From positions 1-50,393 of the forward strand of contig NZ_NRRR01000010.1 of NCBI RefSeq assembly GCF_016583765.1: a stretch of DNA of 50,393 nucleotides, given 5' to 3'. The position numbers and the translations under genes were made by a program. Below are positions 22,278 through 30,920 of the stretch, in pieces. The notes below the pieces were generated by a model, which saw only the letters and a program-made list of their open reading frames with translations, searched no databases and was not told the origin of the DNA. This DNA comes from Chromatium weissei (lineage in GTDB: Bacteria > Pseudomonadota > Gammaproteobacteria > Chromatiales > Chromatiaceae). How positions within the stretch are numbered: the first letter of the stretch is position 1; each line of letters starts with the position of its first letter.

Positions 22278-22780
22278 ATGATAAGACACCAGATTAACTT
22301 TGAAGAATTGCAGCAGTTATATGTCTTAACAGGAAGAGGTATTTGGCATCTTCAGTATTTAGAAAGCGCAATCAATATACTGATTACTCTAAAAAAAGAT
22401 ATTAAACATCTATCCTCTGTTTCTTTGGAAGAAGCCAATATAATTCATAGTAAAAACAAGGCAAATACTTTGGGAGCATCTTTAAAAATTGTTGAAAAAA
22501 AAATCTTGTGAGTGATGACTTACTGGGTAAACTTAAAGAGTTTAATGAGGAAAGAAATTGGTTAGTTCATCGGTCACTTGACCAAGACGGAGAAGATTTG
22601 TACTTGGATGAACTGAGATACATTCTAATTAAACGAATAGAATCGTTCTCTGCTAACGCCATTAAACTACAAAAACTTGTGAGTGAAGAAGTGGTCGAAT
22701 TTACTGTTTCAAAAGGCGTTGACAGGGATTGGATTAACCAACGTGCAGAACAACAAATTAACTCTCTAAAAGGTGAGTAG
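22278..22780 (+). pseudogene. HEPN-like protein with a frameshift in an A9 run
   Basis: Two frames, 22278-22511 and 22508-22780, are halves of one gene. A run of nine A (22495-22503) precedes the premature TGA; one additional A, or a -1 slip on the run, would join them as ...KIVEKKNLVSDDLLGKLKEFNEERNWLVHRSL.... The joined protein of about 167 residues has an R-N-W-L-V-H motif, the RX4H signature of HEPN RNase-like domains. Sequencing error, a mutation or programmed slippage would all fit. Base composition is AT-richer than that of neighbours. Confidence 0.6.
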
Positions 22781-22781
22781 G

Positions 22782-23318
22782 ATGATTCAAACATTGAGAA
22801 TGAAGCAATCCGGCGCGACCCTATTAGAGTTAATGATCACGCTCTCCATTGCCGCCATTTTAATGTCAATTGCAGTGCCGAGCTTTCAATCCTTCACCCG
22901 CACCAATCGCATTGCGGCAGCGACCAACGGACTGAGTAGTGCCCTGCAATTGGCGCGTTCGGAGGCAACGACACGCGGCAAACGGGTCTCGGTGTGTCCG
23001 TCAACGAATACTGAAACCGCAACGCCGACCTGTACCGCCGGGGCGAGCTTTGCATCTGGTTGGTTAATCTTCGTGGATGACGGTGTTCAGTTCACTGTTG
23101 ACGGCACTGATACCCGTCTGCGAATTGGTGCGCCGATGCAGGCAACAGTCGTGATTGCACCCAACACCAATATGACCAATGGTGTGAGTTATGGGGCGCT
23201 CGGTTCGGTAGCAGCTCAGGGTTATTTAAACGTAACGCTGGACACCGAGAACCGTTGTCTGGACATCAATCGCATTGGACGGGTTCATGTGCAATCGACG
23301 TTATGCACAGGAACCTGA
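22782..23318 (+). CDS. FimT/GspH-type pseudopilin
   Basis: A 178-residue type IV pilin-like protein: the prepilin cleavage region SGATLLELMITLSIAAILMSIAVPSFQSF has the invariant Glu at +5 and is followed by RIAAATNGLSSALQLARSEATTRGKRVSVCPS, the GspH/FimT domain. Four cysteines could form two disulfides. No other pilus gene lies in the window, so it must work with chromosomal assembly machinery, perhaps affecting DNA uptake or surface properties. An AGG lies just upstream of ATG 22782. Confidence 0.87.
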   Translation: MIQTLRMKQSGATLLELMITLSIAAILMSIAVPSFQSFTRTNRIAAATNGLSSALQLARSEATTRGKRVSVCPSTNTETATPTCTAGASFASGWLIFVDDGVQFTVDGTDTRLRIGAPMQATVVIAPNTNMTNGVSYGALGSVAAQGYLNVTLDTENRCLDINRIGRVHVQSTLCTGT

Positions 23319-23330
23319 AGACAGACACAG

Positions 23331-23897
23331 ATGTTGAAATCTAACAACCCAATCAAGTCACCGCGCCCAATCGGGTCAGTGGTGATTGCACTCGGTATCG
23401 GTATCGCCATTGGTTGGGTCGGGCATGGTTTCGTACCTTGTCCCAGTCCGACCAGTCCCGTATCAATCCCAGTTCCAGAATCCGCTGCGTATCTCAACGC
23501 CCGCTTTCAGTTCGCCGTTCACTATCCCGCTCAGTTGCTTTATCCGCAGGGTGAAGCCGACAACGGTGATGGTCAGCGGTTTCTATCCAAAGATGCGCGG
23601 ACGACACTGGCGGCATTCGGCAATAACCTTGCCCTGAATGGCAGTCTGGATGCTGAGTTTGAGGAAGCGGCACGGGGCGGAATCGGCGATCATCCGCTGC
23701 GGGTTGTGACCTATAAAAAGCTCGGCAATCACTGGTATGTGGTCTCAGGTGTTGAGCAGGGCATGGTGTTCTATACCAAGCGCATTCAGGTCGGCGATCA
23801 ATTCATTGGCTTTGAATTCACCTATCCCGAATCACAGCGCCAAACATGGGATAAAGTCACCAGTCAGATCAATGCTGACTTCAAATCAACTCGCTGA
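23331..23897 (+). CDS. membrane-anchored periplasmic protein of unknown function
   Basis: A 188-residue protein with one N-terminal membrane segment (PIGSVVIALGIGIAIGWVGHGFV), a Pro-rich linker and a soluble domain (FQFAVHYPAQLLYPQGEADNGDGQRFLSKDARTTLAAFG...GFEFTYPESQRQTWDKVTSQINADFK) like the small PsbP/Mog1-like or lipoprotein-type domains that follow stress proteins. It is 12 bases behind the pseudopilin gene and probably co-transcribed. Function unknown. Confidence 0.65.
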   Translation: MLKSNNPIKSPRPIGSVVIALGIGIAIGWVGHGFVPCPSPTSPVSIPVPESAAYLNARFQFAVHYPAQLLYPQGEADNGDGQRFLSKDARTTLAAFGNNLALNGSLDAEFEEAARGGIGDHPLRVVTYKKLGNHWYVVSGVEQGMVFYTKRIQVGDQFIGFEFTYPESQRQTWDKVTSQINADFKSTR

Positions 23898-23898
23898 C

Positions 23899-24414
23899 TC
23901 ATTGCAGGACAACACCAATCAACTGTGCGATCTCTTGGGAAATCCGTTCATTCATGCTTGCGTCAAGACCAAGATCAGCGTGAAGGCGGTTCAGGTGCGC
24001 AAATAATCCCATCACTTCACGGCTGACCTCCGCCATATCTGTGAACCGCCACCCCATCATCCCGCCAACTGCAACGACTTGTCCCGAACACAACAGGCGC
24101 AGGATGTGTCCGAAGGTATCACCCACTTTCTCGCTGTAATGCCACCAGTACGGCCATGCTTCAGTCAGGTTGCGGAAGTAGGTTCTGATCTCAGGAATCT
24201 GTGCGGTCTCACGCGGATCATCATCCCAACCCTCGAACACGACGGTTAAACAGCCTTCCCATTGTAGTGCGGACTCGGTGCTGGCGCTGAGGGATAACAA
24301 CTGCGCTAGAATTGGCTGCAGGTTTCCCGTCACGATCGATTCATGGCTGATGGTGATGACCAGCAGTGTGTCTTTGGCGGGTGATAAACGAGCGAGTGGA
24401 TAACGGGGCGTCAT
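23899..24414 (-). CDS. unknown protein, coupled to a tiny membrane peptide
   Basis: A 171-residue soluble protein with several Trp and a helical C-terminus (LFAHLNRLHADLGLDASMNERISQEIAQLIGVVLQ). Its ATG overlaps the stop of a short hydrophobic reading frame in ATGA fashion. It runs convergent to the periplasmic protein gene, whose stop is next to its own. No family recognised. Confidence 0.6.
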   Translation of the reverse strand: MTPRYPLARLSPAKDTLLVITISHESIVTGNLQPILAQLLSLSASTESALQWEGCLTVVFEGWDDDPRETAQIPEIRTYFRNLTEAWPYWWHYSEKVGDTFGHILRLLCSGQVVAVGGMMGWRFTDMAEVSREVMGLFAHLNRLHADLGLDASMNERISQEIAQLIGVVLQ

Positions 24415-24479
24415 TTCTTAAAGACGAAAGCAAACACGGCGGTTAATACAACAATCGCAATGAGTTCAACTGAAAGCAC
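24411..24479 (-). CDS. tiny membrane peptide
   Basis: From GTG 24479 the frame encodes 22 residues, mLSVELIAIVVLTAVFAFVFKK, a perfect single membrane helix with a basic end. The same frame is open for about 21 more codons upstream but has no other usual start. The stop overlaps the ATG of the next gene by four bases, the main support for translation. Start and expression are uncertain. Confidence 0.35.
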   Translation of the reverse strand: MLSVELIAIVVLTAVFAFVFKK

Positions 24480-24695
24480 CGACCATAATACTTCTCGGGA
24501 GGAGTTATTAGAATTATACAGAAAGAAAATGTCGGCATTTGTTTAACTTCACTTTTTAAGTTCATGTTCTTATCACTTTCGTTATTCAAATGGTTCAGGT
24601 TTATACAATATCCTTGGTTTAAGGTTATTTCCCCCTCGCTGTAACTATTTTATGTGCGAATTTTACGATGCCTTAACACTTAGGTTGTCCAACAT

Positions 24696-25805
24696 ATGAA
24701 TCAAGAATTTATGAAACCGCGATTAGTCGGTAAACGTTTCGATCAGCATTCAGCTCCACTGGAAATGCTGAGAGATTTTGCTGCGCTTGAGGCGCTGTTG
24801 GTCGAGATCGCAAAACGTGAATTCCTTAAAACGAATCAAGATCGTGTCCGCATTCCAAAAGGATTTACAAGAGGATTAGAGTTACATCTTACTGCAATTG
24901 AAGAAGGCAGCACCATTCTAGTTATCAACCTCATTTTTTCAACGTTATTGCCTTCAGTAAACATTGATTACTTTGTACGCGCTAAAGAACAGGTTATTGA
25001 TTCAATTGCGAGTGTTGCATGTGGTCAACATCCTTCTTTGTCACCTGATCTATTGCGGTATTTTGATCGCTTTGGACGTGGGTTGCATGAAGATGAAAAG
25101 ATTGAGTTCACTCGTAACGATGGGCAGGTTGTCGTATTAACGCGGGCAATACGTGAGAAATTATTACTTGCTTCTCAGTCTGGAGAATGGACTGAGGAGG
25201 TGATCCTTAAAGGGTGCATTCCAGAAGTTGATCAGTCAAATATGAGCTTTGAGCTTGAACAGAGAACAGGGATCAAGCTGAAAGCACCACTTGACGAGCA
25301 ACATCGGGAAACCGTGCTGAAGGCAGTTAATGGCTATAGCAAAAGACAATTCGTTGTCGTGCAAGGTATTATTAAGCGTAATCGCGCTAATCAAGCGCAG
25401 TGTTTTGAGTCAATTGGATATATTAGTTTGCTTGATCCATTGGATGTTGAAACTCGGTTAGAAGAATTAGCAGAGTTGTCTGATGGCTGGTTGAATGGTA
25501 AGGGTAAACGTTTAGAGCAAAGCGCACTAAAAAAACTGACACAGTATTTTGATGATTACTTTGCGCTTGATCTGCCACTTCCCTACCTTTACCCGACTGC
25601 TGAGGGTGGTATTCAAGCTGAATGGAGTCAAGGTGACTGGGAAGTTTCGCTAGAAATTGAGTTAACTGAGATGATAGGACATTATCAGGCGCTCAATCTG
25701 ACAACTAACGAATTAATTGAGCAGCCGCTTGATTTATATCAAGGAGAGATGGCTTGGGATCAACTGAATACGTTATTAAAAAGTCTCTTGGAGGGCGTGG
25801 CGTGA
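24696..25805 (+). CDS. unknown 369-residue protein of a two-gene unit
   Basis: A soluble, mixed alpha-beta protein with no membrane segment or recognisable catalytic motif. Blocks such as GLELHLTAIEEGSTILVINLIF, DYFVRAKEQVIDSIASVACGQ and FVVVQGIIKRNRANQAQCFESIGYISLLDPLDVETRLEELAELSDGWLNGKG look conserved. The following gene starts inside its last codons (GTGA overlap), so they form a translationally coupled pair at the left end of a defence-like island. Upstream sequence is AT-rich. No function assigned. Confidence 0.7.
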   Translation: MNQEFMKPRLVGKRFDQHSAPLEMLRDFAALEALLVEIAKREFLKTNQDRVRIPKGFTRGLELHLTAIEEGSTILVINLIFSTLLPSVNIDYFVRAKEQVIDSIASVACGQHPSLSPDLLRYFDRFGRGLHEDEKIEFTRNDGQVVVLTRAIREKLLLASQSGEWTEEVILKGCIPEVDQSNMSFELEQRTGIKLKAPLDEQHRETVLKAVNGYSKRQFVVVQGIIKRNRANQAQCFESIGYISLLDPLDVETRLEELAELSDGWLNGKGKRLEQSALKKLTQYFDDYFALDLPLPYLYPTAEGGIQAEWSQGDWEVSLEIELTEMIGHYQALNLTTNELIEQPLDLYQGEMAWDQLNTLLKSLLEGVA

Positions 25806-26179
25806 ACTTAGAGACTTTGTTGTTACGTCAGATTCACCCGAACTTCATACAGGCTGGACGTGTGACATCGCAAGCCTTTCGACCATCTCCTAAAGACGAA
25901 CATCTCTTATCTGTTGATAACGGCGATCAAATCAGTCCCGATGTTGCGCATCAACGCTTTATCAGTAATCCAGTGTGTTCATCGATTGGTGTCATGGCTG
26001 TCTCATGTGCTGAATGCGATACTCAAAACTTGCCAGTTATCGATGATGGTGTTCCCTATCCTGAGCATTGCAGTATTGATTTTTCAAAGTGTGAGAAACG
26101 GGAAATTGAACGCAAAGCGAAGCATTTATCACGTCAAGCTCAAGTACGTGGTTGGCTCTTTCAGGTAATGAGTCAGTAG
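25802..26179 (+). CDS. partner protein of the 369-residue gene
   Basis: A 125-residue protein from GTG 25802, which overlaps the previous stop by four bases: NLETLLLRQIHPNFIQAGRVTSQAFRPSPKDEHLLSVDNGDQISPDVAHQRFI.... It has four cysteines, two of them in SCAEC, and a basic C-terminus. The size asymmetry and tight coupling resemble an immunity, regulator or toxin-antitoxin relation, but this is not proven. Confidence 0.65.
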   Translation: MNLETLLLRQIHPNFIQAGRVTSQAFRPSPKDEHLLSVDNGDQISPDVAHQRFISNPVCSSIGVMAVSCAECDTQNLPVIDDGVPYPEHCSIDFSKCEKREIERKAKHLSRQAQVRGWLFQVMSQ

Positions 26180-26289
26180 GGATATTTGATCTCTTTGTTT
26201 GACCATCTCAGCTAAGGTTAGCCGACATTCCTAAAATGGCGTGTTAGCGGATACCCTACGTGACCTTCCTCAACTGGAGTTCACTCAGC

Positions 26290-27198
26290 ATGTTCTCTCT
26301 TCGTGTCCTCGCTTTATCCATTCTAGTGTTCTCTGCCACCAGTCAAGCTGACTTTGATGGATGTCTGGATTATTTCCCGAATCGCACTCCGCCCCAAGTG
26401 AGAATCATTGCCGGACAGGTGCGTGACATCTGCTTTGACAGCTTTGCAGTGCTCCATTCCGGTGAGTCCAAGACGCCGGTGTATGTCGTGGAGAAGCTGA
26501 ACCGTGCACGATTACAGGATGCTGATGAAAAGCGCACCGATCAATTCTATCCCGAAGCACGATTACCTCCAGCAGAACGGGCGCAGCTTGACGATTACAA
26601 GGGTTCGGGCTTTGATCGTGGTCATCTGGCTCCCGCTGCCGATATGCCGAATGTGAATGCAATGGCGCAGTCGTTCTCACTGGCAAACATGGTTCCACAA
26701 GCGCCTGAGAATAATCGCGGCATTTGGGCAAAGTCAGTGGAATCCGCCACACGCAAGTATGTGATGCGAGCCGAGGGTGATGTCTTTGTGTTCACTGGAG
26801 CGGTGTTTGATAAGCCCGTGCAGACCATCGGGGCGGGTAAAGTCTGGGTGCCGAGTCATCTGTACAAACTGGTGTATGACCAGAAACAGAATAAGGCGTG
26901 GGCGCATTGGGTTGAGAACAAAGATGATGCGGTGATGAGCAAGCCGATCAGTTATGCCGAACTGGTGAAGCGAGTCGGAATTGAGTTCTTAGTGGGAATT
27001 AAGCCGAGTCTTGAATCAGGAGCGGAGACAATTCCCAGCGTGTTGACTGTGCCGGTTACATCTGCGGATTGTGGGAGTAAACGGACCTGTAAGCAGATGA
27101 GCGATTGCGCGGAGGCACGGCACTATTTGACGGCTTGCGGGGTGAAGTCACTGGACAGCGATGGTGATGGAACGCCGTGTGAGAGTTTGTGTCGGTAG
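26290..27198 (+). CDS. secreted DNA/RNA non-specific endonuclease with excalibur domain
   Basis: A 302-residue protein with a signal peptide (MFSLRVLALSILVFSATSQA), a NUC1/EndA beta-beta-alpha nuclease domain and a C-terminal excalibur-type calcium-binding motif (SLDSDGDGTPCESLC). The nuclease signature DRGHLAPAADM is at residues 109-119 with catalytic His112; the metal-binding Asn lies in the QAPENNRGIW block. It should degrade extracellular or periplasmic nucleic acids. Six or more cysteines suit an exported protein. GGAG upstream and the signal peptide support ATG 26290 over an earlier start. Confidence 0.9.
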   Translation: MFSLRVLALSILVFSATSQADFDGCLDYFPNRTPPQVRIIAGQVRDICFDSFAVLHSGESKTPVYVVEKLNRARLQDADEKRTDQFYPEARLPPAERAQLDDYKGSGFDRGHLAPAADMPNVNAMAQSFSLANMVPQAPENNRGIWAKSVESATRKYVMRAEGDVFVFTGAVFDKPVQTIGAGKVWVPSHLYKLVYDQKQNKAWAHWVENKDDAVMSKPISYAELVKRVGIEFLVGIKPSLESGAETIPSVLTVPVTSADCGSKRTCKQMSDCAEARHYLTACGVKSLDSDGDGTPCESLCR

Positions 27199-27225
27199 TA
27201 AGTTGAATCTAATTAGGGGTAACGC

Positions 27226-27954
27226 TTGACGAAAAATTATACAAAACAGAAATACCTTGATCGCTTTGCAGAGTTAATTGCGATTGGGGAAAGTATGCCT
27301 ATTAATTTCCGTCAACAAATAGTCGGCAGCAATTTTTTGAGTGGTGAAAAACGGTTTCAATCGAAAGCGTTTTTATCGTACGGTTCATTCATTGAATGGC
27401 GCACTGCATGTATTAGTATTCTTGATGCAGTTGTTCCAAAGTTGAGCATCCATCGCAAAGAGATAGAGAAATTTACAAGTATGCGCAGTGAACCATCGTT
27501 TCGTGACTGGATGGTGGCATTCTTAAAGGCTATTTCTAAAGACTTTGAACAAGGTTACTTTGAGAGATTAGAAGCACAAATTGATGCAGAAGTCAGTTCT
27601 GATTATCTACATCAAGCGGAGCAGTTGCTTAATCATGGTAAATCTGGAAACAAAAGCTATGTTCCTGCAGCGGTTTTAACTGGTGCTGTTCTCGAACATG
27701 GATTACGGGCAATTGCCGTAAGGCTTGAACCAACTGAACCCATCGAAGTAAATGGTAAAAAGTTGATGCTTAATAGTCTCATTGATGTACTCAAAAAACG
27801 TGAAGTCTACAATGAATTAGTGGCTAAACAGCTTCACGCATGGGCAGATATTCGCAACGCTGCAGCGCATGGAAATTTCGATGATTTTGATGAAAAACAA
27901 GTCAAATCTATGATAACGGGTGTTTCAGATTTTCTAGCCTTGTATCAATTATGA
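27226..27954 (+). CDS. DUF4145/Abi-C-like protein
   Basis: A 242-residue protein starting with TTG 27226 behind an AGGGG site. The C-terminal half (YVPAAVLTGAVLEHGLRAIAVRLEPTEPIEVNGKKLMLNSLIDVLKKREVYNELVAKQLHAWADIRNAAAHGNFDDFDEKQVKSMI) matches the HEPN-related DUF4145/abortive-infection C domain with R-N-A-A-A-H. Such domains are often RNases or decoys in defence loci. It stands directly before the Thoeris pair in the same direction, about 90 bases away. Confidence 0.75.
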   Translation: MTKNYTKQKYLDRFAELIAIGESMPINFRQQIVGSNFLSGEKRFQSKAFLSYGSFIEWRTACISILDAVVPKLSIHRKEIEKFTSMRSEPSFRDWMVAFLKAISKDFEQGYFERLEAQIDAEVSSDYLHQAEQLLNHGKSGNKSYVPAAVLTGAVLEHGLRAIAVRLEPTEPIEVNGKKLMLNSLIDVLKKREVYNELVAKQLHAWADIRNAAAHGNFDDFDEKQVKSMITGVSDFLALYQL

Positions 27955-28041
27955 TTTCCAAAACGTGTTGATAAATGCAGCTCTACCCGACCTTGAAAAC
28001 GAACGCCCAATTTGTCACTTCAGCAGATCGCAGAGATAATT

Positions 28042-28872
28042 ATGCGGAAACTATTTAATGTGACAAAAAGTTTTTTTACGGCAATTGGTACCGTAAGTAG
28101 CTTAATCACCATTTTATGGGCTTTCTTTCCCTCTAATCTAAGCGCACTAGTAGATAATTTTTGGTGTTTTATACTTTTAACTTTTGCACCTGCTTTTGCA
28201 TATGCAATATATGTAAACCGTAACAAAAAACAAATTCAGTTAAGCCTTACAAATAAGGTAAAAGTCAAAATTTTTTATGGCGATTTGTTTGAATCTGACG
28301 GAATAATCGTCATACCATTCAATGAGTATTTTGACACTATTGTAGATGAAAAGATCATATCCTCAAAAACTATTCATGGTGCTTTTATACAGAGATTTTT
28401 TGGTGAGAGTGAGGCAGAACTAAAAGAACAAATAAGGAGTGGATTATTAAGTTATGAGCCGCTAGAAACTAACGAAGGAAGAAAGTCTGGAAACAAAGAA
28501 AAGTATAAATTAGGTACGGTTTGTGAAGTAAAAAGTGGTAGCAAAGTGTTTTACTTATTAGCTTTAACTAGATTTAATTCCAATCACAGGGCTGGAGTTA
28601 AAAACTCTGAATATCAAAAAATTTTGTGTGATCTTTTTTGTTATATTGAACAGAATTCACAGGGTAGAAAAGTTAGCGTTCCTCTTATTGGTGGAGGTCA
28701 TTCTGGCGTGAATCTACCTAAACAAAAGTTACTAGAATTTTTGCTTTTTTCAATTGTCTTGCAGGACGGTTTAACTCTGGCTAACGGTTTAGATGTGGTT
28801 TTATCTGAATCAATGAAAAGTGATGTTGACTTGTCTTTAACTGAAATACTGTTTAAGTCTATAGGAAACTAG
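28042..28872 (+). CDS. thsA: type II Thoeris effector ThsA (two membrane helices plus macro domain)
   Basis: A 276-residue protein with two N-terminal membrane helices (about residues 10-28 and 40-57) followed by a macro-type domain: VKVKIFYGDLFESDGIIVIPFNEYFDT, YKLGTVCEVKSGSKVFYLLALTRFN and VPLIGGGHSGVNLPKQKLLEF. This is the architecture of type II Thoeris ThsA. In that system the partner TIR enzyme makes a histidine-ADP-ribose signal on infection, the macro domain binds it and the effector damages the membrane. The TIR gene follows three bases later. ATG 28042 follows an AGAGA; an upstream TTG/GTG start is less likely. Confidence 0.85.
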   Translation: MRKLFNVTKSFFTAIGTVSSLITILWAFFPSNLSALVDNFWCFILLTFAPAFAYAIYVNRNKKQIQLSLTNKVKVKIFYGDLFESDGIIVIPFNEYFDTIVDEKIISSKTIHGAFIQRFFGESEAELKEQIRSGLLSYEPLETNEGRKSGNKEKYKLGTVCEVKSGSKVFYLLALTRFNSNHRAGVKNSEYQKILCDLFCYIEQNSQGRKVSVPLIGGGHSGVNLPKQKLLEFLLFSIVLQDGLTLANGLDVVLSESMKSDVDLSLTEILFKSIGN

Positions 28873-28875
28873 AGT

Positions 28876-29442
28876 ATGACGTACAGAAATGGGAACTATT
28901 CTGCATTTTATGTAAAAGAGCCTTTCAAAGAAAGTAATCTAGGCGCTAGTGCTGCAAAAGATTTCGTTTTCTACAACTTATTAAGGGCTTGGAAAGGAAA
29001 AGATTCTAGCTTTCCATTCATAGATTCACACGATAAAAACTATAACGTTCGTGATGATAGTGACTGGGAAAGTACTTTAAAACCAAGACTTCGGGAACGG
29101 TTAAACAACTCAAAAAATATCGTCCTATTTTTGAGTGAATGCACGAAAAACTCAAAGGCATTACGAGAAGAGATTAGTTATGGAGTTGGTACAAAAGGTC
29201 TTCCTGTGATTGTAGTCTACACTGATTATGAAGAAAAAAGTGACATCATTAACTATAAAAGCAAAACTGCAAAACAACAAATCAAAAGACTTTGGGACGC
29301 CCTTCCTGAATTTAGAGATTCGATGAGTAAAGTCCCTACAATCCACATCCCGAATAAAAAGGAACTTATAGAAAGAGCATTACATGATACAGATTTTATG
29401 GTAAGTACTAAATGCGCTAAAGGCATATTTTTTTATGATTAG
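28876..29442 (+). CDS. thsB: Thoeris ThsB TIR-domain protein
   Basis: A 188-residue single-domain TIR-like (DUF1863) protein. FVFYNLLRAWKGKDSSFPFIDSHD at residues 31-53, the NIVLFLSECTKNSKALREEISYGV block at 81-104 and LPVIVVYTDY at 109-118 match ThsB. Glu98 or Glu99 in ALREEI is the expected catalytic residue for NAD-derived signal synthesis. It starts three bases after thsA. AT-rich composition of this pair against GC-richer neighbours suggests separate acquisition. Confidence 0.88.
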   Translation: MTYRNGNYSAFYVKEPFKESNLGASAAKDFVFYNLLRAWKGKDSSFPFIDSHDKNYNVRDDSDWESTLKPRLRERLNNSKNIVLFLSECTKNSKALREEISYGVGTKGLPVIVVYTDYEEKSDIINYKSKTAKQQIKRLWDALPEFRDSMSKVPTIHIPNKKELIERALHDTDFMVSTKCAKGIFFYD

Positions 29443-29477
29443 CTATGTGCCTTTTAATTATAAAGAACTGAGCCACC

Positions 29478-30182
29478 ATGTTCTCATCCATCCCCATCCA
29501 CCTCGTTCTCTGGCTCATCCCAGCATTCTTTGCCATCACCGGCTTCGCTGTCCTGTATTACCGCATCATCTTACCCCGTCATCGCGGCAGAGTGGGTGAA
29601 ATCGCCGTTGATCGTGCATTGCGGCGTTTATTCACCGAGGTCAAACATGATCTGATTGTGCCGGATGGACGCGGCGGCTTGACGCAACTGGATCATCTCG
29701 CCCTGACACCAGCGGGTTTATTGGTGGTGGAAACCAAGAATTATCGCGGCTTGATCTTGGGCAAGGAACAGGACGCCAAGTGGACGCAGGTCTTGAGATC
29801 AACCCGTCACCAGTTCCAGAATCCACTGCGCCAAAACTATCTCCATACCCAAGCGATCAAGGCACTGTGTCCCGATGTCCCGATCATCGGGCGGGTGGTG
29901 TTTGCCGGACAAGCGCGGTTTCCCAAAGGTATGCCGCAAGGCGTGTCACAGCTTGCTCAGTTGTCTCAAGACTTGGCGGATGTACAGCGCGGCACTGTCT
30001 CAGAACCATTGCAGCAGGCGTGGCAAACGGTGCTCAGTCATGCGCGGATTGATGCCGCTGCTCGCAAGGAACACATGAGCGGGTTACGGGCGCGACATGG
30101 TGGCGGACGAGCCGGACGGGTTGCGGTGGGATTACTCGGAATGGCAGTGGTGACGGCGGTTGGGGTGTGGTATTGGGGTTAG
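29478..30182 (+). CDS. NERD-domain membrane-anchored protein
   Basis: A 234-residue protein with an N-terminal membrane helix (IHLVLWLIPAFFAITGFAVLYYRIIL), then a NERD (nuclease-related) domain: RGRVGEIAVDRALRRLFTEVKHDLIVPDGRGGLTQLDHLALTPAGLLVVETKNYRGLILGKEQDAKWTQ. The E...D..D...VETKNY residues fit the endonuclease-like fold. A second hydrophobic segment is at the very C-terminus. NERD proteins occur with DNA-processing and defence genes. It overlaps tail to tail by four bases with the next gene. Confidence 0.88.
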   Translation: MFSSIPIHLVLWLIPAFFAITGFAVLYYRIILPRHRGRVGEIAVDRALRRLFTEVKHDLIVPDGRGGLTQLDHLALTPAGLLVVETKNYRGLILGKEQDAKWTQVLRSTRHQFQNPLRQNYLHTQAIKALCPDVPIIGRVVFAGQARFPKGMPQGVSQLAQLSQDLADVQRGTVSEPLQQAWQTVLSHARIDAAARKEHMSGLRARHGGGRAGRVAVGLLGMAVVTAVGVWYWG

Positions 30183-30844
30183 TGAACAGACTTGCTGCCA
30201 GCCATAGCGAACCCCTTTGGCTTTTGGAATTCAAAGTCTCGGTAAATATGGTCATCAAGACTGCAAAACCTAGAAATCACGGCTTCCATATGCTCGAAGT
30301 GGGTAGAAATGCGGACTTTCATTGGTGGTTCGCTGAATTTTCGGTGAAGAAGCTCAACGTCGAATTCACGTGCCTTCGGGTGGACAAGCTGGTTTCGTGC
30401 ATCAAACATTGCACGAAGAATGAGAAGCGTTGGATCGCTGCTGGGAATCGCAATGCCCTGACATGCGAGCAGGAGTAAAGAAAACTTCTCCGTAATTCCG
30501 AGGCGTTCCAAATTCTGTCGGAAATAGGTTTCCCCTAGTCGCCTAACACCGTAATTGTTGATAAATGCCTCAACGGTCATGCAAGAAAAGAGAATCGAAG
30601 ACACAAATGCCTGTTCCTCACAGGCTCGCAGATCCATGGTTTCGTGGCAGATGAAGCTACTGAGAAGTTCTGGTGGCATGTCGTTAACGGATGCTTCAAG
30701 TGCGGCTGTTTTTGTGGCGACGGCAGAGTGAGCAGATTGAAATTCGTGCAGAGACCTGTATGCGGATGCGTAGTGGAATCTGTGCATACTAAACCACCCA
30801 CCCTCATGCTCGTAGGGAAGTATCGTGTTTTCAATTATTGACAT
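30179..30844 (-). CDS. HEPN-like protein of unknown target
   Basis: A 221-residue, mainly helical protein. The C-terminal part contains FDARNQLVHPKAREFD, an RX4H motif typical of HEPN domains, preceded by helices around a conserved VEAFINNYG. HEPN proteins are usually RNases in toxin-antitoxin or abortive-infection systems, or scaffolds. No obvious antitoxin flanks it. An AGGAG lies 13 bases before ATG. Confidence 0.65.
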   Translation of the reverse strand: MSIIENTILPYEHEGGWFSMHRFHYASAYRSLHEFQSAHSAVATKTAALEASVNDMPPELLSSFICHETMDLRACEEQAFVSSILFSCMTVEAFINNYGVRRLGETYFRQNLERLGITEKFSLLLLACQGIAIPSSDPTLLILRAMFDARNQLVHPKAREFDVELLHRKFSEPPMKVRISTHFEHMEAVISRFCSLDDHIYRDFEFQKPKGFAMAGSKSVH

Positions 30845-30920
30845 CTAACTATGTAACTCCTAACACTGAACATAGGAAAGAACTAAAGGGGAAATTTCTA
30901 TTGAATAAATAGTGAGTCTA

